Shown: positions 31,150 to 39,652 of the stretch, piece by piece
Numbering within the stretch: position 1 is the first letter of the stretch
Layout: the number at the start of each line of letters is the position of its first letter
NCBI RefSeq assembly: GCF_900142445.1
Contig: NZ_FRAV01000035.1
Coordinates: 1 to 54,060, forward strand
Origin: Chryseobacterium polytrichastri
GTDB lineage: Bacteria; Bacteroidota; Bacteroidia; Flavobacteriales; Weeksellaceae
DNA length: 54,060 bases
Reading direction: 5' to 3'
Notes under the pieces: model-generated
The model's database searches: none
What the model was told of the DNA's origin: nothing
What the model saw: the letters and a program-made list of their open reading frames with translations, nothing else
Translations under genes and position numbers: made by a program

Positions 31150-33261
31150 TTAATTCTTTCCTCGGACATCTTTTATATCCTGAATTTTTCTTTCAAAATG
31201 TTCTTTCTTTTCAGGATGCTTAGTGATCAATATATTGAACGCTTTAATTGCTTTTGTGTACAATTTCTGTTCAAAATACAAAGTAGCCAATGTCTCTGTC
31301 ATCAAATGTGAAATATCATCCGTTTTCTCTTTTACAACGAAATTAACTTCATCTTTTAATTGAGAAATTTTAGGATTCTTTTCTATGAAAGACTCAATCA
31401 CTTTATTTTTAGTCTCAATCTTTTCTTGTTCTACCTCTTGTATTTCTTCTGCTTCTGGACCTTCTTGTTCTTCTACCTCTGCTTCATCTAAAGGCCTGTC
31501 TATTTTCAGCCAGCTTTGCCAAGTGTTGATAAATCCGGGAACATTACTATCCACAGGAATTACATCTACTGGTTCAGTAGGAACTTCTTCTATTGCTTCT
31601 TTAGATTTCTTCTCTTCTTTCCCTTCATTAGCCTCTACTGCCCAACTTGAAATAATATCAGAGTTGAAGAAAGACACATTTAATGCCGGAGCTTCTTCTT
31701 CTTCTTCATTTTCTTCCAACGCTTCAGTTTCAACAATCTTTTCTTCTTTAGCAGGCTCGTCAATAACTTCAACAGCTTCTACATTATCCTTTGGAAGCTC
31801 AATAATTCCTTCAATGCGAGGTACAATCTCTTCCTGTTTTGGCGCTTCTTCTTTTACGATTTCAGTTTTTGATTGAGGAATTTCAATTGGTTTATTAAGC
31901 ATAGAATCCGGAACATGGGACTCAAGGCTCATGGGCTTCCAAACAGATTTAACTTCTGTTTGCTCTTCTGCTACAGGCGTTTCCTCTTGAATTTGTTGTT
32001 CAGGTTCTTCAACAGTTTCAGTCTCTTCAGATTTATTTTCAATTAATTCAGATGCATTTTCTTCAACTTTTGAGACTTCTATTTCTGAATCACTCTTTTC
32101 TTCTTTTGTCTCGACATTAAAATGTTGAGTTTCGGCAAAACTTATTTCATGTCCTACCACTTCAGGCTCGGCATCTTTCTTTTCAGAAATCACTTTTGTT
32201 GCCTTCATTTTTTTCTCAACCTCTTCTATCAAGCGTCTCATTTCATCTTCATGCTTGTTGCTGGGTTGAGCAATCTCTTCTTCTGCTACTGTTTCATCAA
32301 TCGTATTGGACTGAATTTTTACCTCCGGCAAGAAAGAATCTGTTCCGTGGAAACTTAATTCAGCCTCATTATTTACCTTTTCCGTTTCGCTCTCTGAAGT
32401 AATCTTTTCTTCATTGATGATTTCTTCTGGGGTAAATTCTATTTTAGCTTCGGCTTCAACAAACTCTTCTGCTGTTGTTGTATTTGATTGATCTTCTTCC
32501 GTTAAAACAGGTTCTATCTCATGAAAGCTTACATCAGATTCATCATCTATTTTTTCTTCCTCTACTTCTGAATCAATCTTTTCTTCATTGATAATGATTT
32601 CAGGATTTAATTCTGCTGTCTCCTCAACTTGATCCTCGTTCTGAATATCTTCAGAAACAGATTCTTCATGTATAGGATCTACTTTATCAACGACCACTTC
32701 TTCAGGTTGCTTTTCAATTTTTTGAAGCACAATTGATCCTGATTCCAGCGTTGATTCCAAATCAATGGTATCTACCGTATCATCTTCAAGGAAGTTTTCT
32801 TCCCCTTCAAATAAAATACGGTTTCTTTCTCCATTAACAAGAATATGTTTAATTTCTGGGGTGGTATGAGGTTGTAACGTAAAAGCTTCTTCCTGCTTTT
32901 TGTCGGTTATTTCCTCTTGTATCTCCTCTCTTTTAATCGGGAAATTACTTTTCTTATAAATATACTTGAATGTATTCTTAGGAATTTCGGGCTTTTCTTC
33001 TTCAACAATTTCGGGTTTAGCCTTTTGCTGAATTTTACCGTTGATCAACTGATAAAGAATTTTCTTATCTGTTGTATATGCCGCCGTTGTAGAAAGCTCT
33101 TTCTGATAATTTTCTTTATCAAAAAGATGAATTCCATACAAGTGTAAAGCTCTGATATTTTGAATGTAGGGAAAAGAATTAATCTCCTCTTTCAAAAGAT
33201 TAAGATCTTCTGACTGTATATTTTTGGGGTTCTTTAATAATTCTAAAACTCTAGGATTCAT
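31150..33261 (-). CDS. Large acidic protein with C-terminal TPR
   Basis: 703 residues. The first 80 and last 65 residues look folded; the last part (TETLATLYFEQKLYTKAIKAFNILITKHPEKKEHFERK) is a TPR. The central 500 residues are low-complexity, extremely rich in Glu, Val, Ile, Ser and Pro. A block of about 48 residues is duplicated near 210-310 (PEIIINEEKIDSEVEEEK... and PEEIINEEKITSESETEK...). There is no signal peptide or membrane segment, so it is likely cytoplasmic. It begins 1 bp after the lptE stop codon, in an envelope gene cluster. No function is known. Confidence 0.75.
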   Translation of the reverse strand: MNPRVLELLKNPKNIQSEDLNLLKEEINSFPYIQNIRALHLYGIHLFDKENYQKELSTTAAYTTDKKILYQLINGKIQQKAKPEIVEEEKPEIPKNTFKYIYKKSNFPIKREEIQEEITDKKQEEAFTLQPHTTPEIKHILVNGERNRILFEGEENFLEDDTVDTIDLESTLESGSIVLQKIEKQPEEVVVDKVDPIHEESVSEDIQNEDQVEETAELNPEIIINEEKIDSEVEEEKIDDESDVSFHEIEPVLTEEDQSNTTTAEEFVEAEAKIEFTPEEIINEEKITSESETEKVNNEAELSFHGTDSFLPEVKIQSNTIDETVAEEEIAQPSNKHEDEMRRLIEEVEKKMKATKVISEKKDAEPEVVGHEISFAETQHFNVETKEEKSDSEIEVSKVEENASELIENKSEETETVEEPEQQIQEETPVAEEQTEVKSVWKPMSLESHVPDSMLNKPIEIPQSKTEIVKEEAPKQEEIVPRIEGIIELPKDNVEAVEVIDEPAKEEKIVETEALEENEEEEEAPALNVSFFNSDIISSWAVEANEGKEEKKSKEAIEEVPTEPVDVIPVDSNVPGFINTWQSWLKIDRPLDEAEVEEQEGPEAEEIQEVEQEKIETKNKVIESFIEKNPKISQLKDEVNFVVKEKTDDISHLMTETLATLYFEQKLYTKAIKAFNILITKHPEKKEHFERKIQDIKDVRGKN

Positions 33262-33262
33262 T

Positions 33263-33790
33263 TTACCAATTCGCTACAATATCGTTAAATATCTTGTTAA
33301 TGATTCTATCTGTTGCAATCTTCACCTGTGAAGTTTCTATTTGTGACTGTGATAAATTACTGTTGAAAACCGCTTCGTCAGAATAGGTTCTATCGAAACT
33401 GGAGTCTGGATGCACTTTATTTTCATAATGTACTTTCACCGTAATTGTTAATTTATTTTGAGAGTCCTGAACAATCCCTCCCGTGGTTTGATTCTGTGTT
33501 GTATTAGAACCAATCGTGGTAGGCGTTATAGAATAATCTGTAATCTCACCTTCGATCAAAATATCCGGATTTTCTTTGGTTCCCTTTAACGTTGTTCTCT
33601 GTAAAAATCTGTTTTGAATATCTGTTGAAAATTGCTGTGCCAATGTAGGATTCACCAATGCAGCATTATTCGGAAATTCATTGATTTGTACCGTTTTTTC
33701 GTCTGTTAAAGATGAACCTGTAAAAGAATAACATTGCTGAAACAATGAAAGAATTACAAATCCAAATATAATTTTCATTTTACTTATCAT
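33263..33790 (-). CDS. lptE: LptE-like LPS-assembly lipoprotein
   Basis: 175 residues from ATG 33790, which overlaps the previous stop as ATGA; an ATG at 33778 is an alternative. A lipoprotein signal with Cys20 in LFQQCYSFTG precedes a domain with LTDEKTVQINEFPN and LKGTKENPDILIEGEITDYSITP, as in Bacteroidota LptE. LptE plugs the LptD barrel and helps deliver lipopolysaccharide to the outer surface. In this phylum it is often linked with the sigma-54 regulator and a TPR gene, as here. Confidence 0.88.
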   Translation of the reverse strand: MISKMKIIFGFVILSLFQQCYSFTGSSLTDEKTVQINEFPNNAALVNPTLAQQFSTDIQNRFLQRTTLKGTKENPDILIEGEITDYSITPTTIGSNTTQNQTTGGIVQDSQNKLTITVKVHYENKVHPDSSFDRTYSDEAVFNSNLSQSQIETSQVKIATDRIINKIFNDIVANW

Positions 33791-34482
33791 AAACCCTGCT
33801 TTTGATTTTGTGTTTCTAAAACATCTTTAAAACTAGCATATTTAATACAAATTCCTATTGGCGCAGTAAACAATATTCCTATTCCGCAAGCGATGATCCC
33901 TACTTCTGAAATTACCCCTACAACAAGGCTGAAGATCAAAATCATCCAAAAGTTTTTCTTAGCTATTTTCCAAGAAAGCGAATAAGCCTGTCTTACACTT
34001 TGTACCCTGTATAATGAAATAATAGGCTGTACGAAGTAAAAAGAAATGGCAAACGCAAATACTAGCAAAATAAATAGAATCATCCAGATTCCCATACCTC
34101 CTGCAAATAATGCTGGGCCCAAATCTCCTGCATCCCCATATCTCGCGGCCATAAAGATAGGAACCAATGACATTTGGATAGGAATCATTAATACAATCAT
34201 GGCTATGCAAATTAATACCATAAACTTGAAATACACCCAAAAATCTGTAAAGTCAAAAATATCTCCAGCCTCAACTTTTTGTCCTTGATCTACTTTTCTA
34301 CAAATTTTATAAAAATTACCCAATGCCAATAATCCACAAAATGGAATAATACTCATAATAACGACGAGAATAGTTGCGACTATAAATCCGCCAATATCTT
34401 TTTTGAAAAGTTCAAATCCGTCAGAAATATATTTTCCGATATTAAAATCGTATCCTTTGTTAGTAATTAAGTCAAAATTCAT
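33787..34482 (-). CDS. Multi-pass membrane protein, unknown function
   Basis: 231 residues with about five or six hydrophobic segments. The opening (NKGYDFNIGKYISDGFELFKKDIGGFIVATILVVIM) resembles proteins with a repeated helical-hairpin membrane domain. The SYSLSWK... motif near QAYSLSWKIAKKNFW occurs in several uncharacterised polytopic families. It is 6 bp downstream of the sigma-54 regulator and overlaps lptE by 4 bp, so it is part of this operon. Nothing in the sequence identifies a substrate. Confidence 0.7.
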   Translation of the reverse strand: MNFDLITNKGYDFNIGKYISDGFELFKKDIGGFIVATILVVIMSIIPFCGLLALGNFYKICRKVDQGQKVEAGDIFDFTDFWVYFKFMVLICIAMIVLMIPIQMSLVPIFMAARYGDAGDLGPALFAGGMGIWMILFILLVFAFAISFYFVQPIISLYRVQSVRQAYSLSWKIAKKNFWMILIFSLVVGVISEVGIIACGIGILFTAPIGICIKYASFKDVLETQNQKQGL

Positions 34483-34488
34483 GGTTCG

Positions 34489-35784
34489 TTAGTCTTCTAG
34501 ATTATATTGTTTTATTTTCCTGTATAAAGTTCTTTGTGAAATTCCCAACTCATCAGCCGCTTTATTCCTACGTCCTTTATGTTTTTCTAATGCTTTGATA
34601 ATCAAATCTTTTTCATTGTTTTGAAGAGATAAGGATTCAGGCTTATTTTCCTCAATTTCAATATCTTCAAAATCTTCATACCGATCCTCATTATCTGAAT
34701 TTGACATGATTGTTGGCGTCTGAACAGCCGGGCCATTATTATTATTTTCAAAATACAATAAAGAACTTGCAGGAGCTGCCTGCTGAGGCTCAGGAGTATA
34801 AATTCTGCTGATCAAATTTTTCTCTTGATTGCTTAAATCTGCCGTTCCTCTGTTCTTTATCAGTTCCGAAGTTAAGGATTTTAAATCATTTATATCATTA
34901 CGCATATCGAAGAGAATCTTGTACATAATTTCTCTTTCGCTCCCAAAATCATTCTGTTTTTGATTATTTGGTGTATTTACCACCATGGGCAAATGCGTTT
35001 CCATTGGAATATATTCTGCTAACTTTTCAACCGTTATACTTCTTTCACGTTCTACCACCGTCATTTGCTCAACCAAGTTTCTTAACTGACGAACGTTTCC
35101 TGGAAAAGAATAATTTTCAACATAATGCACGGCACTTGGTTCTAGCTCCAATTCCGGCATTCTGTATTTTTCGGCAAAATCTATCGCAAACTTCCTGAAT
35201 AACAAATGAATATCACCCTTTCTTTCTCTCAAAGGTGGCATATCTATTTGCACGGTATTTAAACGATAAAACAAATCTTCACGGAACCTTCCGTCATGAA
35301 TTGCCTTCATCATATTTACGTTGGTAGCCGCAACAATTCTTACGTTCGTTTTTTGAACCTGTGAAGAACCCACTTTCATAAATTCACCGCTTTCCAACAC
35401 TCTTAGAAGACGAACCTGCGTCTGTAAAGGAAGTTCACCTACCTCATCTAAGAAAATTGTTCCACCATCTGCCACTTCAAAATATCCTTTTCTGGTAGCG
35501 GTAGCTCCGGTGAAGGCTCCTTTTTCGTGCCCAAATAATTCGGAATCGATTGTTCCCTCGGGAATCGCTCCACAGTTGACCACAATATAAGGCTGATGTT
35601 TTCTTTTAGATTCTGAATGAATGATTTTAGGGATAAATTCTTTCCCCACTCCACTTTCACCAATCACCAACACAGAAATATCTGTTGGTGCCACCTGAAT
35701 AGATTTTTCTAAGGCACGGTTTAAAGCCGGAAAATTTCCAATAATTCCGAAGCGGTTCTTTATATTTTGTAAGTCGTTACTCAT
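34489..35784 (-). CDS. Sigma-54-dependent AAA+ transcriptional activator without receiver domain
   Basis: About 431 residues from ATG 35784 (MSNDLQNIKNRFG); an upstream ATG adds a non-conserved extension. The AAA+ domain carries Walker A GESGVGKE, the sigma-54 contact loop GAFTGA, Walker B GGTIFLDEVGEL and the Arg finger region REDLFYRLN. A Fis-type helix-turn-helix ends the protein (NKAADELGISQRTLYRKIKQYN). There is no N-terminal response-regulator or GAF sensor, only about 20 residues before the ATPase. Activity may be set by level or by a partner. It is first in an envelope operon with lptE. Confidence 0.93.
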   Translation of the reverse strand: MSNDLQNIKNRFGIIGNFPALNRALEKSIQVAPTDISVLVIGESGVGKEFIPKIIHSESKRKHQPYIVVNCGAIPEGTIDSELFGHEKGAFTGATATRKGYFEVADGGTIFLDEVGELPLQTQVRLLRVLESGEFMKVGSSQVQKTNVRIVAATNVNMMKAIHDGRFREDLFYRLNTVQIDMPPLRERKGDIHLLFRKFAIDFAEKYRMPELELEPSAVHYVENYSFPGNVRQLRNLVEQMTVVERERSITVEKLAEYIPMETHLPMVVNTPNNQKQNDFGSEREIMYKILFDMRNDINDLKSLTSELIKNRGTADLSNQEKNLISRIYTPEPQQAAPASSLLYFENNNNGPAVQTPTIMSNSDNEDRYEDFEDIEIEENKPESLSLQNNEKDLIIKALEKHKGRRNKAADELGISQRTLYRKIKQYNLED

Positions 35785-35910
35785 AAGTAAATTTTTGATT
35801 ATTGATTTAATTGAGCCTACAAACACTGAATGTATGCTCTGTAAGGCTTGTTGATTTTCTAAAACGACGGTATAAACTTTTAAAGCTTATTTTCATCACA
35901 ATTATTAATT

Positions 35911-36345
35911 CTAACCTATTAAATCTAAATAATCTTTGTTTCTGACTTTTGAAACTTTACTTGTAAAATATATGTTTTCGACAAAATCATATTCTTTATT
36001 TTGTCGTTCAAAATTTTCTAAATTTTTATTGTGCTTATTTCTCTGAGAATAATTTAATCCAAGATGATCATTGTAAAAATTATGGTGATGATTGGGAACA
36101 ATAGTTTCTCCAATAGCATCAAATACTTTTTGTTTTTGATTTAACGTGCAATATTCGCTTGTTTTTTTCTTAGCTAAAAACTCAAAGACTTGGTCATAAT
36201 CCTGAGTTCCTAAAAACTGACTATAGACTTCTTGCAGTCTTTTGCAGTCATCACTTTCGATGGTGCCGTTATGAACATGCGCAGAAATATTATTGCAAAT
36301 GATTACCAATAAAACACTGAGGCAATATTTCTGAAATTTTTCCAT
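35911..36345 (-). CDS. Hypothetical exported protein
   Basis: 144 residues. An N-terminal hydrophobic segment ending NNISAHVHN is a likely signal peptide. The body has two cysteines (DDCKRL and SEYCTL) that may pair and a His-rich patch NHHHNFYNDH. No family is recognised. It lies alone between the sigma-54 operon and miaB, with gaps of 126 and 62 bp. Promoter elements were not found, but coding character and signal peptide support a real gene. Confidence 0.6.
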   Translation of the reverse strand: MEKFQKYCLSVLLVIICNNISAHVHNGTIESDDCKRLQEVYSQFLGTQDYDQVFEFLAKKKTSEYCTLNQKQKVFDAIGETIVPNHHHNFYNDHLGLNYSQRNKHNKNLENFERQNKEYDFVENIYFTSKVSKVRNKDYLDLIG

Positions 36346-36407
36346 TGTCTGTTTATTATTGATAATTATTTATTCTTGAATATATATGGGTCTCTTCGGA
36401 GAACAAA

Positions 36408-37856
36408 TTAGTTCAGCGTATGTTCTACTTTTCTCCCTAAAAGCGTGCCTTGTGTATTATCGTAAACGAAAACATCCACAATGTCACCCAATTTTTGCCC
36501 TTCCATCATATCAAATACGCAAACGGCATTTTGAGAGTTTCTTCCTTTCCACTGATTTTGATTTTTTCTTGAAACACCTTCGATCAAAATACGGTGAATA
36601 CGTCCAACATATCCTTCCATTCTTTGTCTGGATAATTCTCTCTGCAAATCAATAACTTCTGCCAAACGTCTTTGTTTAACCTCAGCAGGAACATTATCTT
36701 CCATTTTCTTGTGAGCAGGAGTTCCCGGTCTTTCTGAATAAGAGAACATATAACCGTAGTCATATTCTACTTCTCTCATTAAGCTTAAAGTATCTTGGTG
36801 ATCTTCTTCAGTTTCGTCGCAGAAACCAATGATCATATCTTGAGAAAAAGAAATATCCGGAACAATTTCTTTCGCTTTATTAATTAATTCTAAATATTCT
36901 TCACGAGTATGCTGTCTGTTCATCGCTTCCAACATTCTGTTGCTTCCACTTTGAACAGGAAGGTGAACATAATTACAGATATTCTCGTGTTTTGCCATGA
37001 TTCTGAACACATCCAAATTCATATCCTGAGGATTAGACGTTGAGAATCTGATTCTCATATTTGGAACCGCCTTAGCCACAAGATCAAGCAAATGTGCAAA
37101 ATCAACAGCTGTAGCTTTCTGCATTTCAGATGCTTTGGCAAAATCTTTTTTAGGACCTCCTCCATACCAAAGGTAAGAGTCTACGTTTTGTCCTAACAAT
37201 GTAATTTCTTTATATCCGTTATCCCAAAGGCCTTGGCATTCTTCAAGAATTGAGTGTGGATCACGACTTCTTTCTCTACCTCTTGTAAATGGAACGACGC
37301 AGAATGTACACATGTTATCGCAACCTCTGGTGATTGTAACGAAAGCTGTTACTCCATTTCCGCCCAAACGAACAGGATTGATATCTGCATAGGTTTCTTC
37401 TTTTGAAAGAATTACGTTAATCGCATCTCTACCATCTTCTGTTTCTTTTAAAAGATTAGGTAAATCTCTATAAGCATCAGGACCAACCACAAGGTCAACC
37501 AATTGCTCTTCTTCTAAAAATTTGGTTTTTAATCTCTCCGCCATGCAGCCCAAAACACCAACCGTCATGTTTGGTTTTTCTTTCTTCAGCTTTTTGAACT
37601 GAGCAAGACGCATTCTTACCGTTTGCTCGGCTTTCTCACGAATGGAGCATGTATTTAAAAGGATAAGATCTGCTTCTTCTACTTTAAGAGTTGTATTATA
37701 ACCCTGATCATTAAGAATAGAGGCAACGATTTCAGAATCAGAGAAATTCATCTGACAACCATAGCTCTCTAAAAATAATTTTTTAGAATTCCCATCTCTT
37801 TCAGCAATAGCAAAAGCTTCTCCCTGCTTGGTCTCGTCTATATATTTTTCCTGCAC
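36408..37856 (-). CDS. miaB: tRNA-2-methylthio-N6-dimethylallyladenosine synthase
   Basis: A 482-residue radical SAM methylthiotransferase. The N-terminal MTTase domain holds cysteines for the auxiliary cluster in SYGCQMNFSDSE, LNTCSIREKAE and GVLGCMAERL. The radical SAM CxxxCxxC is in TRGCDNMCTFCVVPFTRGRERSR. A TRAM domain with VDVFVYDNTQGTLLGRKVE ends the protein. It methylthiolates i6A37 of tRNAs reading UNN codons. A TATCTTTG -7 element at 37926-37919 is the probable promoter, with no clear -33. Confidence 0.95.
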   Translation of the reverse strand: MQEKYIDETKQGEAFAIAERDGNSKKLFLESYGCQMNFSDSEIVASILNDQGYNTTLKVEEADLILLNTCSIREKAEQTVRMRLAQFKKLKKEKPNMTVGVLGCMAERLKTKFLEEEQLVDLVVGPDAYRDLPNLLKETEDGRDAINVILSKEETYADINPVRLGGNGVTAFVTITRGCDNMCTFCVVPFTRGRERSRDPHSILEECQGLWDNGYKEITLLGQNVDSYLWYGGGPKKDFAKASEMQKATAVDFAHLLDLVAKAVPNMRIRFSTSNPQDMNLDVFRIMAKHENICNYVHLPVQSGSNRMLEAMNRQHTREEYLELINKAKEIVPDISFSQDMIIGFCDETEEDHQDTLSLMREVEYDYGYMFSYSERPGTPAHKKMEDNVPAEVKQRRLAEVIDLQRELSRQRMEGYVGRIHRILIEGVSRKNQNQWKGRNSQNAVCVFDMMEGQKLGDIVDVFVYDNTQGTLLGRKVEHTLN

Positions 37857-37955
37857 TTTTGTAGAAATTAAATTTTAGAAATTGCGTTTTATATCAATGC
37901 TAAAAATAGTTTAGTTTGCAAAGATACAAAATATTGTGCCAGAATGGCAGGATTA

Positions 37956-38696
37956 TTACATCGGCCTAAAATTAAGTGGTAACTTGAATCTATAATTTAC
38001 AGGAACGCCTCCTACTTTAGCCGGACTCCACTTTTTCTTTATCCTTTTTATCCCGTCAATAACTCTGTTATCAAACTCTTTTACTCCTGAAGATTCTTCT
38101 AGTGTTACATCTTGAATCTTACCTTCTGTATTCACTGTAAAATTGACTACAAGTTTAAATCCGTTGCTCCAATTAAAACCATCAATATCTATTCTCCTCA
38201 CAACTTCTTCTCGAAATTTACTAATTCCATCTGGCATACTTTCAAAAGAAGCTGCATCATATTGTGGAATATAGCCTTCTTTATAATGATCAAATAAATC
38301 ATCAGGAACTATAAAAAAGCTTGCAACAGCAGGTTTTTTCTCTCCTTCAATAATTGCAGACTTCCATTTATCCATGTATTTTAAAACTTCCAAACCAAGA
38401 TCATAAGTACATTTATTTTTCAAAGCCATTTCTGAGTTTGAATCGTCTTTTAGATATTTTACAGACCCATCTTCTTTTACAATTACCTTTAAGTAATAAA
38501 CCTCAGCTTTATTCTCACAAGGTTTTAAATTCTTATCTATAATTATTTGATGAAAATCTTTGTAAAACTGTTTTTCTCCACCTTCGTATGAATCTTGTTC
38601 TTTGGGATAAAAAAAGTATTGAGAATGGACTTTCTGACCAAATACATTTAAAGAAAAACTCAATAAAGAAATTATAAAGAATATTTTCTTAATCAT
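37956..38696 (-). CDS. Secreted TonB C-terminal domain protein (third of three)
   Basis: About 246 residues; ATG 38696 (MIKKIFFI) or 38702. A signal peptide ends NVFGQ. The C-terminal 80 residues match a TonB C-terminal domain (GFKLVVNFTVNTEGKIQDVTLEESSG, ...IKKKWSPAKVGGVPVNYRFKLPLNF). The N-terminal region contains a second, weaker copy (KVIVKEDGSVKYLKDD). It lacks the membrane anchor and proline-rich spacer of true TonB, so it cannot energise receptors as TonB does. It overlaps the preceding paralogue by 8-14 bp and is the last gene of the cluster. Confidence 0.7.
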   Translation of the reverse strand: MIKKIFFIISLLSFSLNVFGQKVHSQYFFYPKEQDSYEGGEKQFYKDFHQIIIDKNLKPCENKAEVYYLKVIVKEDGSVKYLKDDSNSEMALKNKCTYDLGLEVLKYMDKWKSAIIEGEKKPAVASFFIVPDDLFDHYKEGYIPQYDAASFESMPDGISKFREEVVRRIDIDGFNWSNGFKLVVNFTVNTEGKIQDVTLEESSGVKEFDNRVIDGIKRIKKKWSPAKVGGVPVNYRFKLPLNFRPM

Positions 38697-39069
38697 GATC
38701 ATAAGTGTTTGAACTGAAATTAACTTTCAAAACATATTTTGAATTAATAGGAACTCCATCTTTAGTGGCGGGCGCCCATTTCTTTTTTACTTTTTTCACC
38801 GCATACTTCATATCATCAATAAACATCTCGTTATTTTTAAACTTTGGAAGCACATCAAGATTATTGACTTTACCTTTTTCATCAATATTAAATATAAAGG
38901 TAACATCTCCCTGAATTGCATATAACGCAATATCTATGTAAGCATGAACCATATTCATAAACTCTGTTTTGAAAGCCTCATCGCCTCCGGGAAATTCAGC
39001 TTTTGTATCTTGAGAAAAAGCATTACTGCTGAAAAGAAAGAAGAATAGAATTACAATATATTTTTTCAT
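38689..39069 (-). CDS. Secreted TonB C-terminal domain protein (second of three)
   Basis: 126 residues: a signal peptide ending NAFSQ and one TonB_C-like domain (GDVTFIFNIDEKGKVNNLDVLPKF, DDMKYAVKKVKKKWAPATKDGVPINSKYVLKVNF). It starts within the previous stop codon (TAATG overlap), so translation is coupled. Its domain is close to that of the first gene, with shared DDMKY and KKxWxPA motifs. There is no membrane anchor. Function unknown; a periplasmic or outer-membrane adaptor is a guess. Confidence 0.7.
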   Translation of the reverse strand: MKKYIVILFFFLFSSNAFSQDTKAEFPGGDEAFKTEFMNMVHAYIDIALYAIQGDVTFIFNIDEKGKVNNLDVLPKFKNNEMFIDDMKYAVKKVKKKWAPATKDGVPINSKYVLKVNFSSNTYDHD

Positions 39070-39554
39070 TATATGTCTGTTGAAATTGATGATAGATTCA
39101 TTTTTATTTTAACCTGTGAAGTAATCGGCTGACCGTTACAAGATGCCGGAATCCAATTTTTTTTAATCCTTCTTACAACATATTTCATATCATCAAAAAA
39201 GACTTCACTATTGGCAACTTTGGGAGACCCTTCAATTTTAGTCACTTTTCCTGTTTGATCGATTGTTAAGGTAAAACTAAAATCTCCATTTAATACATAA
39301 AAATCAGAATTAAGATAATCAAACATATATTTTCTCAACATCTCCTTATACACCAAAACACCTCCCTCAAAGCCTGCAGCTTTAAAATCATTACAGTTTT
39401 TCACAGCAATTTGTAGCAAAGGTTCTTTGATATCTATTTTCAAAATATTTTTACTCGCTTCTGGAGTAAATGTATTGTCTCTCTCTTCAACATCTTGTTG
39501 TGCAAAAGCAAAATTTGCAACAAAAAGCCCGATGAATAATGCTAAAGTTTTCAT
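39069..39554 (-). CDS. Secreted TonB C-terminal domain protein (first of three)
   Basis: 161 residues: a signal peptide ending NFAFAQQ, a linker with a cysteine (VKNCNDFKAAGFEGG), and a TonB_C-like domain (GDFSFTLTIDQTGKVTKIEGSP, DDMKYVVRRIKKNWIPASCNGQPITSQ). It heads a coupled row of three paralogues behind a consensus promoter. The divergence between the three is large enough that the duplications are not recent. Confidence 0.7.
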   Translation of the reverse strand: MKTLALFIGLFVANFAFAQQDVEERDNTFTPEASKNILKIDIKEPLLQIAVKNCNDFKAAGFEGGVLVYKEMLRKYMFDYLNSDFYVLNGDFSFTLTIDQTGKVTKIEGSPKVANSEVFFDDMKYVVRRIKKNWIPASCNGQPITSQVKIKMNLSSISTDI

Positions 39555-39573
39555 GAATATATTTTTATTATAG

Positions 39574-39605
39574 CAAAATTACATCAAAAAAAAGCTTCAC
39601 ACAAA
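39574..39605 (-). promoter_or_regulatory. Promoter of the TonB_C gene row
   Basis: On the minus strand TTTG (39605-39602), 20 bp, TAATTTTG (39581-39574), 20 bp before the first ATG. Both elements fit the consensus. Confidence 0.75.
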
Positions 39606-39652
39606 AGTGTAAAGCCTGATTAAAATATTTAATTAAATTTTAATGTAAAAAA

